From: Ferrimicrobium sp.
GTDB lineage: Bacteria > Actinomycetota > Acidimicrobiia > Acidimicrobiales > Acidimicrobiaceae
Direction: 5' to 3'
DNA: 22,814 bases
Assembly (NCBI GenBank): GCA_027365375.1
Contig: DAHXNM010000308.1
Coordinates: forward strand, 1-22,814
The position numbers and the translations under genes are program-made. Under the pieces are notes generated by a model. That model was not told where the DNA came from, did not search any database, and saw nothing but the letters and a program-made list of their open reading frames with translations. Shown here one piece after another: positions 7,585-15,329 of this stretch (the stretch's first letter is position 1; the number at the start of each line of letters is the position of its first letter).

Positions 7585-7603
7585 TGACCAGCGTGAAGGG
7601 CAG

Positions 7604-9331
7604 ATGATGATGGAAGAGTCGAAAACGCTGACGGTGGAGGAGATAAAGGCGGGCTCAACTTGGCTGCGTGGGAACGTTGCTGAGGAGCTGCAGGCTGATT
7701 CAACGAGCTTTGAAGCTGATACTGCCCAGATTCTTAAGTTCCACGGCGTATACGTCCAGGACAACAGAGATACGAGAACTGAGCGTATCCGTGCAAAGGT
7801 AGAACTTGACCATCGGTGTATGATTCGCGTCGCGATTCCGGGAGGAAGACTGACCGCAGACCAGTATCTAGCGCTAGATGCACTGGCAAGGAAGTTGGGA
7901 AGCGGTAGCTTGCGTCTTACGACCCGGCAGGGAATCCAGTTCCATTTTGTTGCCAAGGCTGATCTTGGGGAGCTGATGAACTTAATCAACGAGACGCTCC
8001 TCACGACCTGGGGTGGCTGTGGAGATGTGGTTAGAAACGTGACAGCCTGTCCCTCCTCGGAAGAGGGGGTAAAGCAACTTGGACTAGACGAGTTGGCCCA
8101 GACCATCTCCCTTCAGTTCAAGGCTCCATCAGATGCCTACTATGAACTTTGGATCGACGGCACACGAGTACCGAACCAGGTGCTTGGAGCGGCGCCGGTC
8201 GCCGAGTCCGTCTATGGACCCACCATGCTTCCCCGGAAGTTCAAGATAGGATTGGCAACCTCTCGTGATAACTGCGTCGATGTATTCTCGTGTGATGTGG
8301 GACTTGTGGTCGACATCAACGATCCGCTCAGAGTGAGGATCTATGCCGGTGGTGGCCTTGGCCGCAGCGGCACTGACGATACCACTTTTGCTCGTCTCGG
8401 TGATCTACTCGGAGAGGTGGATCGAGCTCAGGTTATCGGTGTAATCACCGCGATCGTGGCACTACATCGAGACGAGGGTAACAGGGAGGATCGGAGTCAT
8501 GCGCGACTCAAGTATCTGGTCGAAGCGAGGGGAGTCTCGTGGGTGCGAAGCGAGGTAGAACGGCGCAGCGGAGTGACCTTCTCTGCGGCTACCCCCGATG
8601 CTTTTGCGCTCGAGGATGATCACCTAGGTGAGTTGGCGACTGACGACGACCACTTCGATTTTGGAGTCAAGCTACCAAGCGGACGGATCGTTAACCGCGA
8701 GAGCGGACGGTATCTAGACGGAGTAGCCGCCATCGTCGATGAGTTCAATCCAGAACTCGCCATCACCGCTCGCGGTGATCTCATCGTCAGAGGTATCGCC
8801 GTCGGCCAGCGTGATCGACTTCGTGAGCTCTTGGCGGTGCACGGCATTGATGCACCTGAAAAGTTGAGTCCACTGCATCGGGCGTCGTTCGCATGCGTCG
8901 CATTACCAACTTGTGGATTGGCGCTCGCGGAGTCAGAGCGTTATCTACCAGAGTTTCTAGATGAGTTCCACGCCATGCTCGCTGGGCTATCGATGTCGGA
9001 GGAGTCTTTCGAGGTGCGAATGACCGGCTGTCCGAACGGATGTGCTCGACCATACCTGGGTGAGATCGGTATCGTTGGTCGATCGAAGCGCTCCTACGAT
9101 ATCTTCATCGGCGCTGATCGTCACGGAACTCGACTCAACACCCTGTTTGCCCGCGATGTCGATCGGGGTGCGCTTGTCTCGGGACTCGAACCACTGGTCC
9201 GACGATATCGTGATCAACGCCGCCGGGGTGAGAGCTTTGGCGACTTTTATTTCAGGCTCGATGACGAGGAGATCGCATCGGTGAGACCTGCATCGCGCCA
9301 ACGACGATCTCGCGTGAAGAACGAATCATGA
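7604..9331 (+). CDS. sir: Assimilatory sulfite reductase hemoprotein (siroheme / [4Fe-4S]), 575 aa
   Basis: This enzyme reduces sulfite to sulfide with six electrons, using a coupled siroheme and [4Fe-4S] cluster. The cluster ligands are present: C431-x5-C437 (CVALPTC) and C476-x3-C480 (CPNGC), C480 bridging to siroheme. N-terminal landmarks are the KFHGVYVQDNRD region and LTTRQGIQFH, the anion-binding half-domain. The residues after C437 (GLALAESERYLP) match sulfite rather than nitrite reductases. The length of about 575 suits this class; no flavoprotein partner gene is nearby, so the electron donor (ferredoxin or CysJ-type) is undetermined. The start is chosen among three consecutive ATGs (7604, 7607, 7610) after GAAGGG (7595-7600). 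The longer form from 7502 would be encoded across the operator. Its stop overlaps the next start by 4 nt. Confidence 0.93.
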   Translation: MMMEESKTLTVEEIKAGSTWLRGNVAEELQADSTSFEADTAQILKFHGVYVQDNRDTRTERIRAKVELDHRCMIRVAIPGGRLTADQYLALDALARKLGSGSLRLTTRQGIQFHFVAKADLGELMNLINETLLTTWGGCGDVVRNVTACPSSEEGVKQLGLDELAQTISLQFKAPSDAYYELWIDGTRVPNQVLGAAPVAESVYGPTMLPRKFKIGLATSRDNCVDVFSCDVGLVVDINDPLRVRIYAGGGLGRSGTDDTTFARLGDLLGEVDRAQVIGVITAIVALHRDEGNREDRSHARLKYLVEARGVSWVRSEVERRSGVTFSAATPDAFALEDDHLGELATDDDHFDFGVKLPSGRIVNRESGRYLDGVAAIVDEFNPELAITARGDLIVRGIAVGQRDRLRELLAVHGIDAPEKLSPLHRASFACVALPTCGLALAESERYLPEFLDEFHAMLAGLSMSEESFEVRMTGCPNGCARPYLGEIGIVGRSKRSYDIFIGADRHGTRLNTLFARDVDRGALVSGLEPLVRRYRDQRRRGESFGDFYFRLDDEEIASVRPASRQRRSRVKNES

Positions 9332-9924
9332 TGGTAAAGCTGCGCCTCGAGAACCGGATGGTTGTGGTTATAGGGGCGTCGGATGAGGCGGTTCAACGAG
9401 CCAACTCCTTTGTGAGCCAAGGCGCCCGTGTGCTGCTGGTCGGCACGCCAAAGGGCGGTTGGACGTCGCTGATCTCGGTCCGAGATGGCTCATCCTTTAG
9501 CTGCCGTTACGCGAAGCGTCCTCGTCGCAAGGATCTAAAACGAGCTGCTTTGGTGGTTGCTACCGATCGTGACCCTGCCATCAACCTTTGGCTGTCAGCC
9601 AAAGCTAAGCGTTATCGATTTTTGTTGAATACTCTCGATGTGCCTGAGTACTGCGATTACTACCATGTCGCGATTCGGCGACCTCATCTAGACATCGAAC
9701 TTGGAGTATCAACAAACGGTCATTCGCCGGCGTTTGCATCTTCGCTGGCGACACGACTCGCCAAAACGGTCACCGGCGACGACTGCCATACCTATGAAGT
9801 ATTGAAACAGATTCGTCAACAACTACGACAGCAGGGTCAGTCGCCGAGCTCACTGGACTGGGTTCAGCTCGAACTCGAGACCCGTCAGTCGCGGCTACGG
9901 GAGACACGGCGGGCGCCGCTTTAG
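9328..9924 (+). CDS. Precorrin-2 dehydrogenase / sirohydrochlorin ferrochelatase (CysG N-terminal / Met8p type), 198 aa
   Basis: This protein should oxidise precorrin-2 with NAD and insert iron to finish siroheme, the cofactor of the sulfite reductase encoded just upstream. A Rossmann start VVVIGASDEA (residues 12-21) is followed by ALVVATDRDPAIN (74-86) and NTLDVPEYCDYYHVA (101-115). D104 falls where CysG has its catalytic Asp, and S128 in VSTNGHSPA matches the CysG serine. The dinucleotide loop is unusual, GAS in place of GGG. There is no C-terminal uroporphyrinogen methyltransferase (CysG-C/CobA) domain, so that step must be encoded elsewhere. ATGA overlap with the sulfite reductase stop shows translational coupling, which strongly supports the role. 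Confidence 0.87.
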   Translation: MMVKLRLENRMVVVIGASDEAVQRANSFVSQGARVLLVGTPKGGWTSLISVRDGSSFSCRYAKRPRRKDLKRAALVVATDRDPAINLWLSAKAKRYRFLLNTLDVPEYCDYYHVAIRRPHLDIELGVSTNGHSPAFASSLATRLAKTVTGDDCHTYEVLKQIRQQLRQQGQSPSSLDWVQLELETRQSRLRETRRAPL

Positions 9925-9972
9925 CACTTTGAGCTAGATGTGCGCTAACAGCTGTATCGGCCATTATATTCG

Positions 9973-9990
9973 TATAGAGATATCTCTATA
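9973..9990. promoter_or_regulatory. 18-bp perfect palindrome upstream of cysC
   Basis: TATAGAGATATCTCTATA is an uninterrupted perfect palindrome in the 114-bp gap between the siroheme gene and cysC. TATAAG (9987-9992) at its right edge could serve as a -10 box. It differs in sequence from the inverted repeat before sir, so a second regulator or a different promoter class may act on cysC-cysH-sat. Confidence 0.55.
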
Positions 9991-10038
9991 AGTGAAGTTA
10001 TAGATACGCGCATTCAACTTTGATTGGAGAAGAAGAGA

Positions 10039-10578
10039 TTGTCTGACTCATCAACTGCACCCGTCGTCTGGTTTACCGGTCTATCTGGGGCCGGCAAGTC
10101 CACTATCGCGAAGCGTGTTGTCGACGAACTTCGCGCAAGTGGAGCTGCACTCGAGTGGCTCGATGGCGATGAGGTTCGCTCTATCCTCTCTCCCGATTTG
10201 GGATTCACGAGAGTCGACCGCGACCTCCAAGTGACTCGCCTCGGCTATATCGCCTCACTCTTGGCCCGGAATGGTGTCATAACGATAGTCTCTGCGATCA
10301 GCCCCTACGACGAGAGTCGAAAGCGGGCGCTCGAAATGTGCCAACGCAGTGTCCTGGTTCACGTTGATGCACCGCTGTCGGTTCTTGAGGCTCGTGATAC
10401 CAAAGGGTTGTATCGGCGAGCGAGGGAGGGGTTGTTGCAGGGGCTTACTGGTGTGGATGATCCTTATGAGGTGCCACTAGATCCGGATCTACGCATCGAT
10501 ACGTCGTCTATGACGATTGATGAGGCAGTCACAGAGGTGCTGTGGGCACTTACTCCACAGGAGACCCGGATTGGCTGA
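10039..10578 (+). CDS. cysC: Adenylylsulfate (APS) kinase, 179 aa
   Basis: CysC phosphorylates APS with ATP to PAPS. The P-loop GLSGAGKS is at residues 14-21, DGDEVR at 42-47 (APS/Mg contact), SAISPY at 85-90, and KGLYRRAR at 122-129 is the usual lid segment. The length is typical for a stand-alone kinase. The start chosen is TTG 10039, 9 nt after GGAG (10026-10029); the frame also opens at TTG 10024, but that start has no ribosome binding site and would place the real one inside the gene. The end overlaps the APS reductase gene by 8 nt. All key motifs look intact, which is notable because the next gene encodes an enzyme expected to use APS directly. Confidence 0.93.
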   Translation: MSDSSTAPVVWFTGLSGAGKSTIAKRVVDELRASGAALEWLDGDEVRSILSPDLGFTRVDRDLQVTRLGYIASLLARNGVITIVSAISPYDESRKRALEMCQRSVLVHVDAPLSVLEARDTKGLYRRAREGLLQGLTGVDDPYEVPLDPDLRIDTSSMTIDEAVTEVLWALTPQETRIG

Positions 10579-11209
10579 GCTAAATGCATCAATTGCAGTG
10601 ATAGAGGAGGCGATCGGCGGCTATCCGGACCTCGCCGTTACCACGGGGCTCAATATCTCTGGGTCGGTGCTACTTGATCTCGTCTCGCGATCCAACTTCT
10701 CTGGCGATGTCCTCTTTGTAGATACCGGATACCACTTTCCTCAGACCCTCTCTCTTTGGGAGGAGCTCCAGGGTCGCTACTCAGAGATGAACTTTGTAAC
10801 CCTTAGCGCCGAGAACCCACCGGACACCTTATATAGCCGTGATCCCGAGTTGTGCTGTTCGTTGAATAAGGTGGCGCCTCTAGAGAACTATCTCCAGGAG
10901 CATCAAGTCTCTGCCGTCCTGAACGCCAGGACTAGGGTCAGTTCGCCCGGACGACGCGATCTCTCAGTGGTGGAGCGCGGGGCACGGGTTCGCATCAATC
11001 CCCTCATCGAGTGGTCCTACGAGGACTTAGAGCACTACCTCGAAGATCGAGATATACCGTACCATCCGCTCTATCGAGAGGGTTACCTATCCATGGGATG
11101 CTGGCCGTGCACGGGGCCGGTTAAGCCAGGAGAGGATCCGAGATCAGGAAGATTTATCGGGCAGGGGCGAAGCGAGTGTGGAATCTGGCTGGATGTAAAG
11201 AAGGCATGA
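10571..11209 (+). CDS. cysH: Assimilatory APS reductase, [4Fe-4S] type, 212 aa
   Basis: The CysH fold reduces activated sulfate to sulfite with thioredoxin. Cys pairs C95-C96 and C177-x2-C180 (CWPC) are the four-cysteine cluster signature that marks APS rather than PAPS reductases. FVDTGYHFPQT (49-59) is the family's nucleotide-site segment and C203 in ECGIW is the catalytic cysteine. Most relatives end in ECGLH or ECGIH; here the His position is Trp. The start is TTG 10571, 7 nt after AGGAG (10559-10563) and overlapping the cysC stop. An upstream in-frame ATG at 10517 would lie deep in cysC and adds an Arg-rich, unrelated leader. With cysC and sat it forms the sulfate-activating half of the locus. 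Confidence 0.92.
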   Translation: MAELNASIAVIEEAIGGYPDLAVTTGLNISGSVLLDLVSRSNFSGDVLFVDTGYHFPQTLSLWEELQGRYSEMNFVTLSAENPPDTLYSRDPELCCSLNKVAPLENYLQEHQVSAVLNARTRVSSPGRRDLSVVERGARVRINPLIEWSYEDLEHYLEDRDIPYHPLYREGYLSMGCWPCTGPVKPGEDPRSGRFIGQGRSECGIWLDVKKA

Positions 11210-11266
11210 GCGCTCACTTCAAATCGGTTATCAATCTTCATGATCTACGAAAGGCGGTTGACACCT

Positions 11267-12391
11267 ATGTCGCGCGCACTTATTGCAAACCAAGTTGATA
11301 GAAGCGTTACGCTTGAGCCCGCTGGCGAGATCGGACCACATTCGTTGGCGGTGGAGTGCTCTGCCCGTCAGCTGGCTGACTTGGAGATGCTCGCAACCGG
11401 TGCGTATGCACCGGTGATGACCTTTATGGGTCAGGACGATTGGAGAAGTTGTGTTGAGTCGATGCGACTCGCGGACGGAACCTTATGGCCAATCCCTATC
11501 ACTCTTCAGGTGTCTGCCAGTGCTGTTCCCGCATCGACGAGTGAGATCCGACTGATGAGCCATGGCCGCCATGTCGCCACGCTAGCGGTGGCGGAGCGTT
11601 TCACTCCAGATCTGCAGCGAGAGGCGGAGATGGTCTATGCTACCTCCTCACGCGAGCATCCTGGAGTAGCTGCCCTCTACGAGGCGGGCGATTTGGTGGT
11701 GAGTGGACCATTGGTTTTTCACGCGTTGCCGCGCTCCTTCGCCGGACCCGAGTACTTGACCCCCTTTGAGACCAGGCTCGCTATCGAGCAGAGAGGTTGG
11801 CGAACCGTGGTGGGATTCCAGACCAGGAACCCAGTACACCGAGCACATGAGTACCTACACAAGGTAGCCCTTGAGCTCTTCGACGGTCTGCTTCTTCACC
11901 CCTTGGTAGGTGAGACCAAGAGCGACGATATCTCTGCAGAGGTTCGAATGCGGGTTTATAAGGCTTTGCTAGAGAACTATTACCCTCAGGAACGCGTGCT
12001 TCTAGCCGTGTATCCGGCCGCCATGCGATACGCGGGTCCGCGTGAAGCTCTCCTCCACGCGCTTTCGCGCAAGAACTACGGCTGTACCCACTTCATAGTT
12101 GGTCGAGACCATGCTGGAGTCGGAGACTTTTACGGCACCTATGCCGCCCAAGAGCTCTTCGATAAAATTGATCCAGATGAGCTTGGCATCGACATCATTC
12201 GGTTCGAGCACAGCTTCTACTGTACCAGGTGTGAGCATGTGGCTTCGAAACGGACCTGCCCACATGACCCGAGCCAACATCTTGCCCTATCTGGCACCAA
12301 GGTTCGGTCTTTGCTCGTTGAAGGGGAGACGCTTCCGGCCGAGTTCTCTCGTCCTGAGGTAGCCGCTATTCTCGCCGAAGAGTATCGCTAA
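11267..12391 (+). CDS. sat: Sulfate adenylyltransferase (ATP sulfurylase, Sat type), 374 aa
   Basis: Sat makes APS and pyrophosphate from ATP and sulfate, the entry step of the pathway. Catalytic motifs are QTRNPVHRAH at residues 185-194 and GRDHAG at 279-284. A C-terminal zinc-knuckle-like set follows, C319-x2-C322, then C331 and H333 (FYCTRCEHVASKRTCPH), and finally SGTKVRSLL (342-350). The length is normal for a homo-oligomeric prokaryotic Sat without a fused kinase; there is no cysDN pair. The start at ATG 11267 follows AAAGGCGG by about 9 nt; an in-frame ATG at 11240 lacks a ribosome binding site. It lies 57 bp after cysH and is most likely co-transcribed. Confidence 0.94.
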   Translation: MSRALIANQVDRSVTLEPAGEIGPHSLAVECSARQLADLEMLATGAYAPVMTFMGQDDWRSCVESMRLADGTLWPIPITLQVSASAVPASTSEIRLMSHGRHVATLAVAERFTPDLQREAEMVYATSSREHPGVAALYEAGDLVVSGPLVFHALPRSFAGPEYLTPFETRLAIEQRGWRTVVGFQTRNPVHRAHEYLHKVALELFDGLLLHPLVGETKSDDISAEVRMRVYKALLENYYPQERVLLAVYPAAMRYAGPREALLHALSRKNYGCTHFIVGRDHAGVGDFYGTYAAQELFDKIDPDELGIDIIRFEHSFYCTRCEHVASKRTCPHDPSQHLALSGTKVRSLLVEGETLPAEFSRPEVAAILAEEYR

Positions 12392-12446
12392 CGCACTTGT
12401 TGCTCAACAAGATCGCTTAACGGTATCGCTCAAGAATGTCGCTGAA

Positions 12447-12467
12447 CTCCGTCCACTGTGGGCGGAG
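12447..12467 (+). terminator. Stem-loop after sat, possible terminator
   Basis: CTCCGTCC (12447-12454) pairs with GGGCGGAG (12460-12467), with one G-U wobble and a 5-nt loop. It begins 55 bp after the sat stop, at the expected end of the sulfur operon. No T-run follows, so it would be a weak or factor-assisted terminator. Confidence 0.35.
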
Positions 12468-12521
12468 TAGACCCCAGAAGCATAAAAGTGCCGTGATCGT
12501 CGCCGAGGCAAGACATCGGAT

Positions 12522-12749
12522 CTATGCGACTTTTATAGCCGCTGCGCCCACGTGACCTGCTCTCCTTGACTTGGGTCTACGAATTGAGTTCCTGGCCTCG
12601 TTCTCGTAGTCGGCGATGCGCCGATAGAGGTCTGTGCAAGCAGCCAAGATCTGTCGCCACCTTGTGAACTCCGATTCCAGCGAGCCTCGCGAAAGTGTGA
12701 AGTCATCGATGGTCTTTGTCGTGTGGAACGTGATGTGTCCGGTGAGCAC
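12522..12749 (-). CDS. Possible small hypothetical protein, 75 aa
   Basis: An open frame starts at GTG 12749 with GGAGAGA just before it, a Shine-Dalgarno-like sequence placed rather close. The product has a helical, charged middle (RWRQILAACTDLYRRIADYENEARNSI) and a basic C-terminus. I recognise no family. It is divergent from the AraC-type gene at 12782, and no other gene occupies the interval. It may equally be a gene remnant or a chance frame. Confidence 0.3.
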   Translation of the reverse strand: MLTGHITFHTTKTIDDFTLSRGSLESEFTRWRQILAACTDLYRRIADYENEARNSIRRPKSRRAGHVGAAAIKVA

Positions 12750-12781
12750 TCTCTCCAGCGAGGAGAGCTAGTCTCAAGTGC

Positions 12782-13306
12782 TTGAACCCATCAGATCTCG
12801 AAGATCTCGTGCAACTACGTCACGCACGTGATCTGATGGATCACCATTACTCTCGACCGTTGGCTATTTCGGATATTGCGAGAGCATCCAACATGTCAAG
12901 CGCTAACTTTTCGCGTAACTTTCGGCTGGCTTATGGCGAGACGCCGTATACCTACCTTTTAACGACACGAATTGAACGAACACAAGTGCTTCTTCGCGAT
13001 GGTGAATCGGTCACGAACGTCTGCTTCGCTGTTGGCTATCTGTCGTTAGCTTCATTCAGTACTCGTTTTACTCAAGTTGTAGGCGTATCTCCGTCTGATT
13101 ATCGCCGACGAGACCACAGCGATCTCGAGATGCGTGCACCGTGTGTGCGCAGGGTGGCGACTCGATCAAAAGGCAATCGCGGGCTTCTAGTGCCATCGCT
13201 TGATCGAGTTGGTTCTCAATCGCCTCGATGTATGGTCATTACCCTGTCAGGCGGTGAAGTAAGCAGAATCGGAGAAGCGTTGCTCGGGAGAAGACGGCTG
13301 CTATAA
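12782..13306 (+). CDS. AraC-family transcriptional regulator, 174 aa
   Basis: This is a short AraC regulator consisting almost only of the DNA-binding part. The first helix-turn-helix covers about residues 22-60 (PLAISDIARASNMSSANFSRNFRLAYGETPYTYL) and the second about 70-108 (SVTNVCFAVGYLSLASFSTRFTQVVGVSPSDYRRR). No N-terminal sensor domain is present, as usual in this actinobacterial subgroup. A poorly conserved tail of about 65 residues follows. It starts at TTG 12782; TAGTCT lies 7 nt upstream, so the mRNA may be leaderless, while GAGGAG at about 12760 is too far for ribosome binding. The VOC gene follows after 4 nt. AraC-VOC pairs of this kind are common in actinobacteria, and the regulator probably controls the pair. 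Confidence 0.85.
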   Translation: MNPSDLEDLVQLRHARDLMDHHYSRPLAISDIARASNMSSANFSRNFRLAYGETPYTYLLTTRIERTQVLLRDGESVTNVCFAVGYLSLASFSTRFTQVVGVSPSDYRRRDHSDLEMRAPCVRRVATRSKGNRGLLVPSLDRVGSQSPRCMVITLSGGEVSRIGEALLGRRRLL

Positions 13307-13310
13307 CCCT

Positions 13311-13697
13311 ATGACTGTAACCGTCTCCTCGATGTTTATTCCGGTTCATGACCCTGAAGCTGCACTAGTGTTCTATCGCGATGCGCTCGGTCTCCAAGTG
13401 CGTGCCAATGGCTTTCGCTGGGTCACCGTTGACGCTCCGGGTCAGGATGTTGGGATAGTTCTGTTTCAACCTCACGGAGGTCGCTCGCAGGCCGAGGGGG
13501 ATGCCCTTCTGGCTCTGGTGACGCAAGGATCGCTGCAGGTGGCGATCTTCAACTCTGACGACCTGGAGGCGACCTTTGAGAGCGTCAAGGCATCGGGCGC
13601 TGAGGTTCTTGAGGAGCCTAGCTCGCAACCCTGGGGTGTGCGCGACTGCGCCTTTCGCGATCCATCGGGCAACCTCGTTAGGATCGCGCAGGCCTGA
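13311..13697 (+). CDS. VOC-superfamily (glyoxalase/bleomycin-resistance-like) protein, 128 aa
   Basis: A single VOC module pair of normal length: the first beta-alpha-beta unit contains PVHDPEAALVFYRDALGLQVRAN (residues 10-32) and the second contains VQVAIFNSDDLEATF-like and FRDPSGNLVRIAQ (about 75-128). The closing DPSGN is the family hallmark. VOC proteins include glyoxalases, extradiol dioxygenases and drug-binding proteins. The usual metal ligands cannot be assigned with certainty here (H15? in VHD; no clear C-terminal Glu), so no reaction is claimed. It lies 4 nt after the AraC gene and should be co-transcribed. TATAAC just before the start might provide an extra internal promoter. Confidence 0.82.
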   Translation: MTVTVSSMFIPVHDPEAALVFYRDALGLQVRANGFRWVTVDAPGQDVGIVLFQPHGGRSQAEGDALLALVTQGSLQVAIFNSDDLEATFESVKASGAEVLEEPSSQPWGVRDCAFRDPSGNLVRIAQA

Positions 13698-13993
13698 CTC
13701 TCGAATCGGGCGACCAAGCACCTGGCTATTGCTTGAATTAGTTGGAGATGGGAGACTCTGGAGTAACCGCAACCTGGCCCGGATGGAGCTGTAGGTTGTC
13801 GGATGGTCGTGGTGACAACGGTGTGACCTCCGAGTGCCCGACGTGCAAGGTCCTTTTCATGGCTGCCCCGCGCCTTTTGGACGCCCATGTCCTGCTAGCG
13901 CGGTTGGAGCTGGCAGGAATAAAGAGCCGGCGGAGTCGGGATTGGTCGTGGATGCAGACGCTTTGGTGAGGCCGGAGGTGACCTATCGATCGC
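13698..13993. other. Intergenic region, nothing recognised
   Basis: About 300 bases without a supportable gene. Open frames crossing it have no family resemblance and run into the next gene in the wrong frame. Confidence 0.4.
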
Positions 13994-13999
13994 TAGCAT
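13994..13999 (+). promoter_or_regulatory. -10 box (TAGCAT) of the TIGR03086-type gene, leaderless
   Basis: TAGCAT is followed by 6 nt and ATG 14006. The only Shine-Dalgarno-like sequence, GGAGG near 13974, is about 27 nt from the start and cannot serve. No convincing -35 box is present. Confidence 0.45.
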
Positions 14000-14005
14000 T
14001 GGCTC

Positions 14006-14542
14006 ATGTCCGATGTTTTGCACCGCTATCAGCGAGTGAGCGAGGGTTTCGGATCTCGCCTCCTAGGTCTCAAACCGGGCCAGCTATCGCTTCCCACGCC
14101 CTGCTCTGATTGGGATGTTCGAACTCTAGTTGTCCATGTCATTGACACCCACTGGCGAGTAGAGGGTACGCCGGAGCGAGAGGCAGACCCAGCTGGTGAT
14201 CTCATGAGCCAGTGGTCCGACGTTACTGCCGCCGTGCAGACGGCACTTGCTGACCCCGAGACCTCGGCGACGCTTGTTGGAGGTATGTTTGGTGAACGCT
14301 CGTTTGCGTCGCTAGTGGATACTCTTCTGTCTGCCGATACCCTCTTTCATACCTGGGACTTGGCTCGGGCCACTAGTCAGGACGAGGCGTTGGACAAGGA
14401 GGCGGTGACTCAGGCGTTAGCGCATCTGACCCCGCTCGATGAAGCCATTCGTCGGCCAGGTGGCTTTGGACCAAAGATCGATTCGACCCCCGGTGCAGAC
14501 GTTCAAACTCGTTTCCTCAATTTTGGCGGTAGGGCCGTCTAG
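14006..14542 (+). CDS. TIGR03086-type / maleylpyruvate isomerase N-terminal (DinB-like) protein, 178 aa
   Basis: The sequence follows the actinobacterial TIGR03086 pattern: TPCSDWDVRTLVVHVIDTHW (residues 31-50), a central FGERSFASLVDTLLSADTLFHTWDLARAT (about 96-124), and a C-terminal RFLNFGGR. These are four-helix-bundle proteins of the DinB/MDMPI group with three metal-binding histidines; here H44 (VVHV) and H116 (FHTWD) are visible candidates. Some relatives are mycothiol-dependent isomerases or transferases, but most have no assigned reaction. The length is in the usual range. It appears to be a single-gene unit with a leaderless start. The family call is good and the function open. Confidence 0.82.
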   Translation: MSDVLHRYQRVSEGFGSRLLGLKPGQLSLPTPCSDWDVRTLVVHVIDTHWRVEGTPEREADPAGDLMSQWSDVTAAVQTALADPETSATLVGGMFGERSFASLVDTLLSADTLFHTWDLARATSQDEALDKEAVTQALAHLTPLDEAIRRPGGFGPKIDSTPGADVQTRFLNFGGRAV

Positions 14543-14959
14543 ACGAGATCGGTAGGACTCAGTCTCGAGGTTGTCGGAGGGATAACACTTTATTGTCTGG
14601 GTCAACCAAGCATCTCTTGACGGTGAACCCGGACGCGGCGATTTTCGTGCACCTGCCGGTTGCCGGTATCGTACTGGCTGGCGCAGTTCAACCGTGACGG
14701 TGCGGGTTGCCGGGGTGGACCTCTGCTGGTCTGCACTCGGCTTGAATGATCGATAGCGAGAGGAGTCTTTGTCGATGGCCTTCGATCCAGACCTTGCGCT
14801 CGAGTGCTAGCCTACGAGCTGCGTAATTTGGCTAGACAAGATATAGTGGTCCAAAGAGACGATAGGTTACTCAGCCCAATCGATCCTCGTGACCGATCTA
14901 ATCTGGGTGGCGCTGGGTTCCAGCGTAACAACAGCTGATGCTGGTCGATATGCTCGTCG
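14543..14959. other. Intergenic region between convergent genes
   Basis: About 420 bases where the TIGR03086-type gene and the minus-strand dioxygenase operon meet end to end. No gene and no strong terminator hairpin was seen. Near 14640-14720 the motif GGTTGCCGG occurs twice in a G/C-rich stretch, of unknown meaning. Confidence 0.4.
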
Positions 14960-15328
14960 CTAAGGTGTGGAAAAGTCCGGGTAGGGCCTTCCAAGCCATC
15001 CTTGCAGGGCGTTGGCATAGGCCAGCTGGAAGCCTAGCGGTTCATCGTAGTCGCGTTCAAATAACGCGATGAAGAGTGTCAAGGTCAAAAAGGGATGGGC
15101 GCCGAGTTCGAATAGAGCGGCGTAGTCCTGATTGACAAGGGCTAGGCGCTCGGCCTCCTCAAAAGCTAGCCAAGTTGTTGCTTCTCCGCTATGGCAGTTC
15201 AAGAGCTTTCTTGCATACTCATCTTCCCACCAGGTGACCGTCTCTACTGGGTTGGTTCGATAGCGTTCTACCAGCTCCGGGTCTCGGTCGATGGTATAGA
15301 GGAACTTGTCCAACAGGTATTTACTCAA
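14960..15328 (-). CDS. LigA-like small subunit of class III extradiol dioxygenase, 122 aa
   Basis: Resembles the alpha (LigA) subunit of protocatechuate 4,5-dioxygenase-type enzymes, which caps the active site of the catalytic LigB subunit. LigA features are the opening helix with DKFLYTIDRDPELVERY, a middle FEEAERLALVNQDYAALFELGAHPFL, and a hydrophobic helix TLTLFIALFER. About 30 residues (GFQLAYANALQGWLGRPYPDF) extend the C-terminus. The start is TTG 15328, 6 nt after AGGAGG, which itself overlaps the end of the ligB-like gene. An upstream in-frame start would lie inside that gene and adds unrelated residues. The gap to the LigB-like stop is 1 nt, so the two subunits should be made in balanced amounts. 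It is the last gene of the minus-strand operon. Confidence 0.78.
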   Translation of the reverse strand: MSKYLLDKFLYTIDRDPELVERYRTNPVETVTWWEDEYARKLLNCHSGEATTWLAFEEAERLALVNQDYAALFELGAHPFLTLTLFIALFERDYDEPLGFQLAYANALQGWLGRPYPDFSTP

Positions 15329-15329
15329 C

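Noticed and set aside
7502..7603. N-terminal extension of the sulfite reductase from ATG 7502
   Set aside because: It would encode the perfect inverted-repeat operator and has no family similarity; GAAGGG before the ATGs at 7604-7610 gives a better start.
7474..8106. Minus-strand frame of 210 aa opposite sir
   Set aside because: It is the antisense shadow of the sulfite reductase N-terminal half, with Ser/Arg-rich composition and no motifs.
10517..10570. Upstream start (ATG 10517) for the APS reductase
   Set aside because: It lies within cysC and adds an unrelated Arg-rich leader; TTG 10571 has AGGAG at ideal distance.
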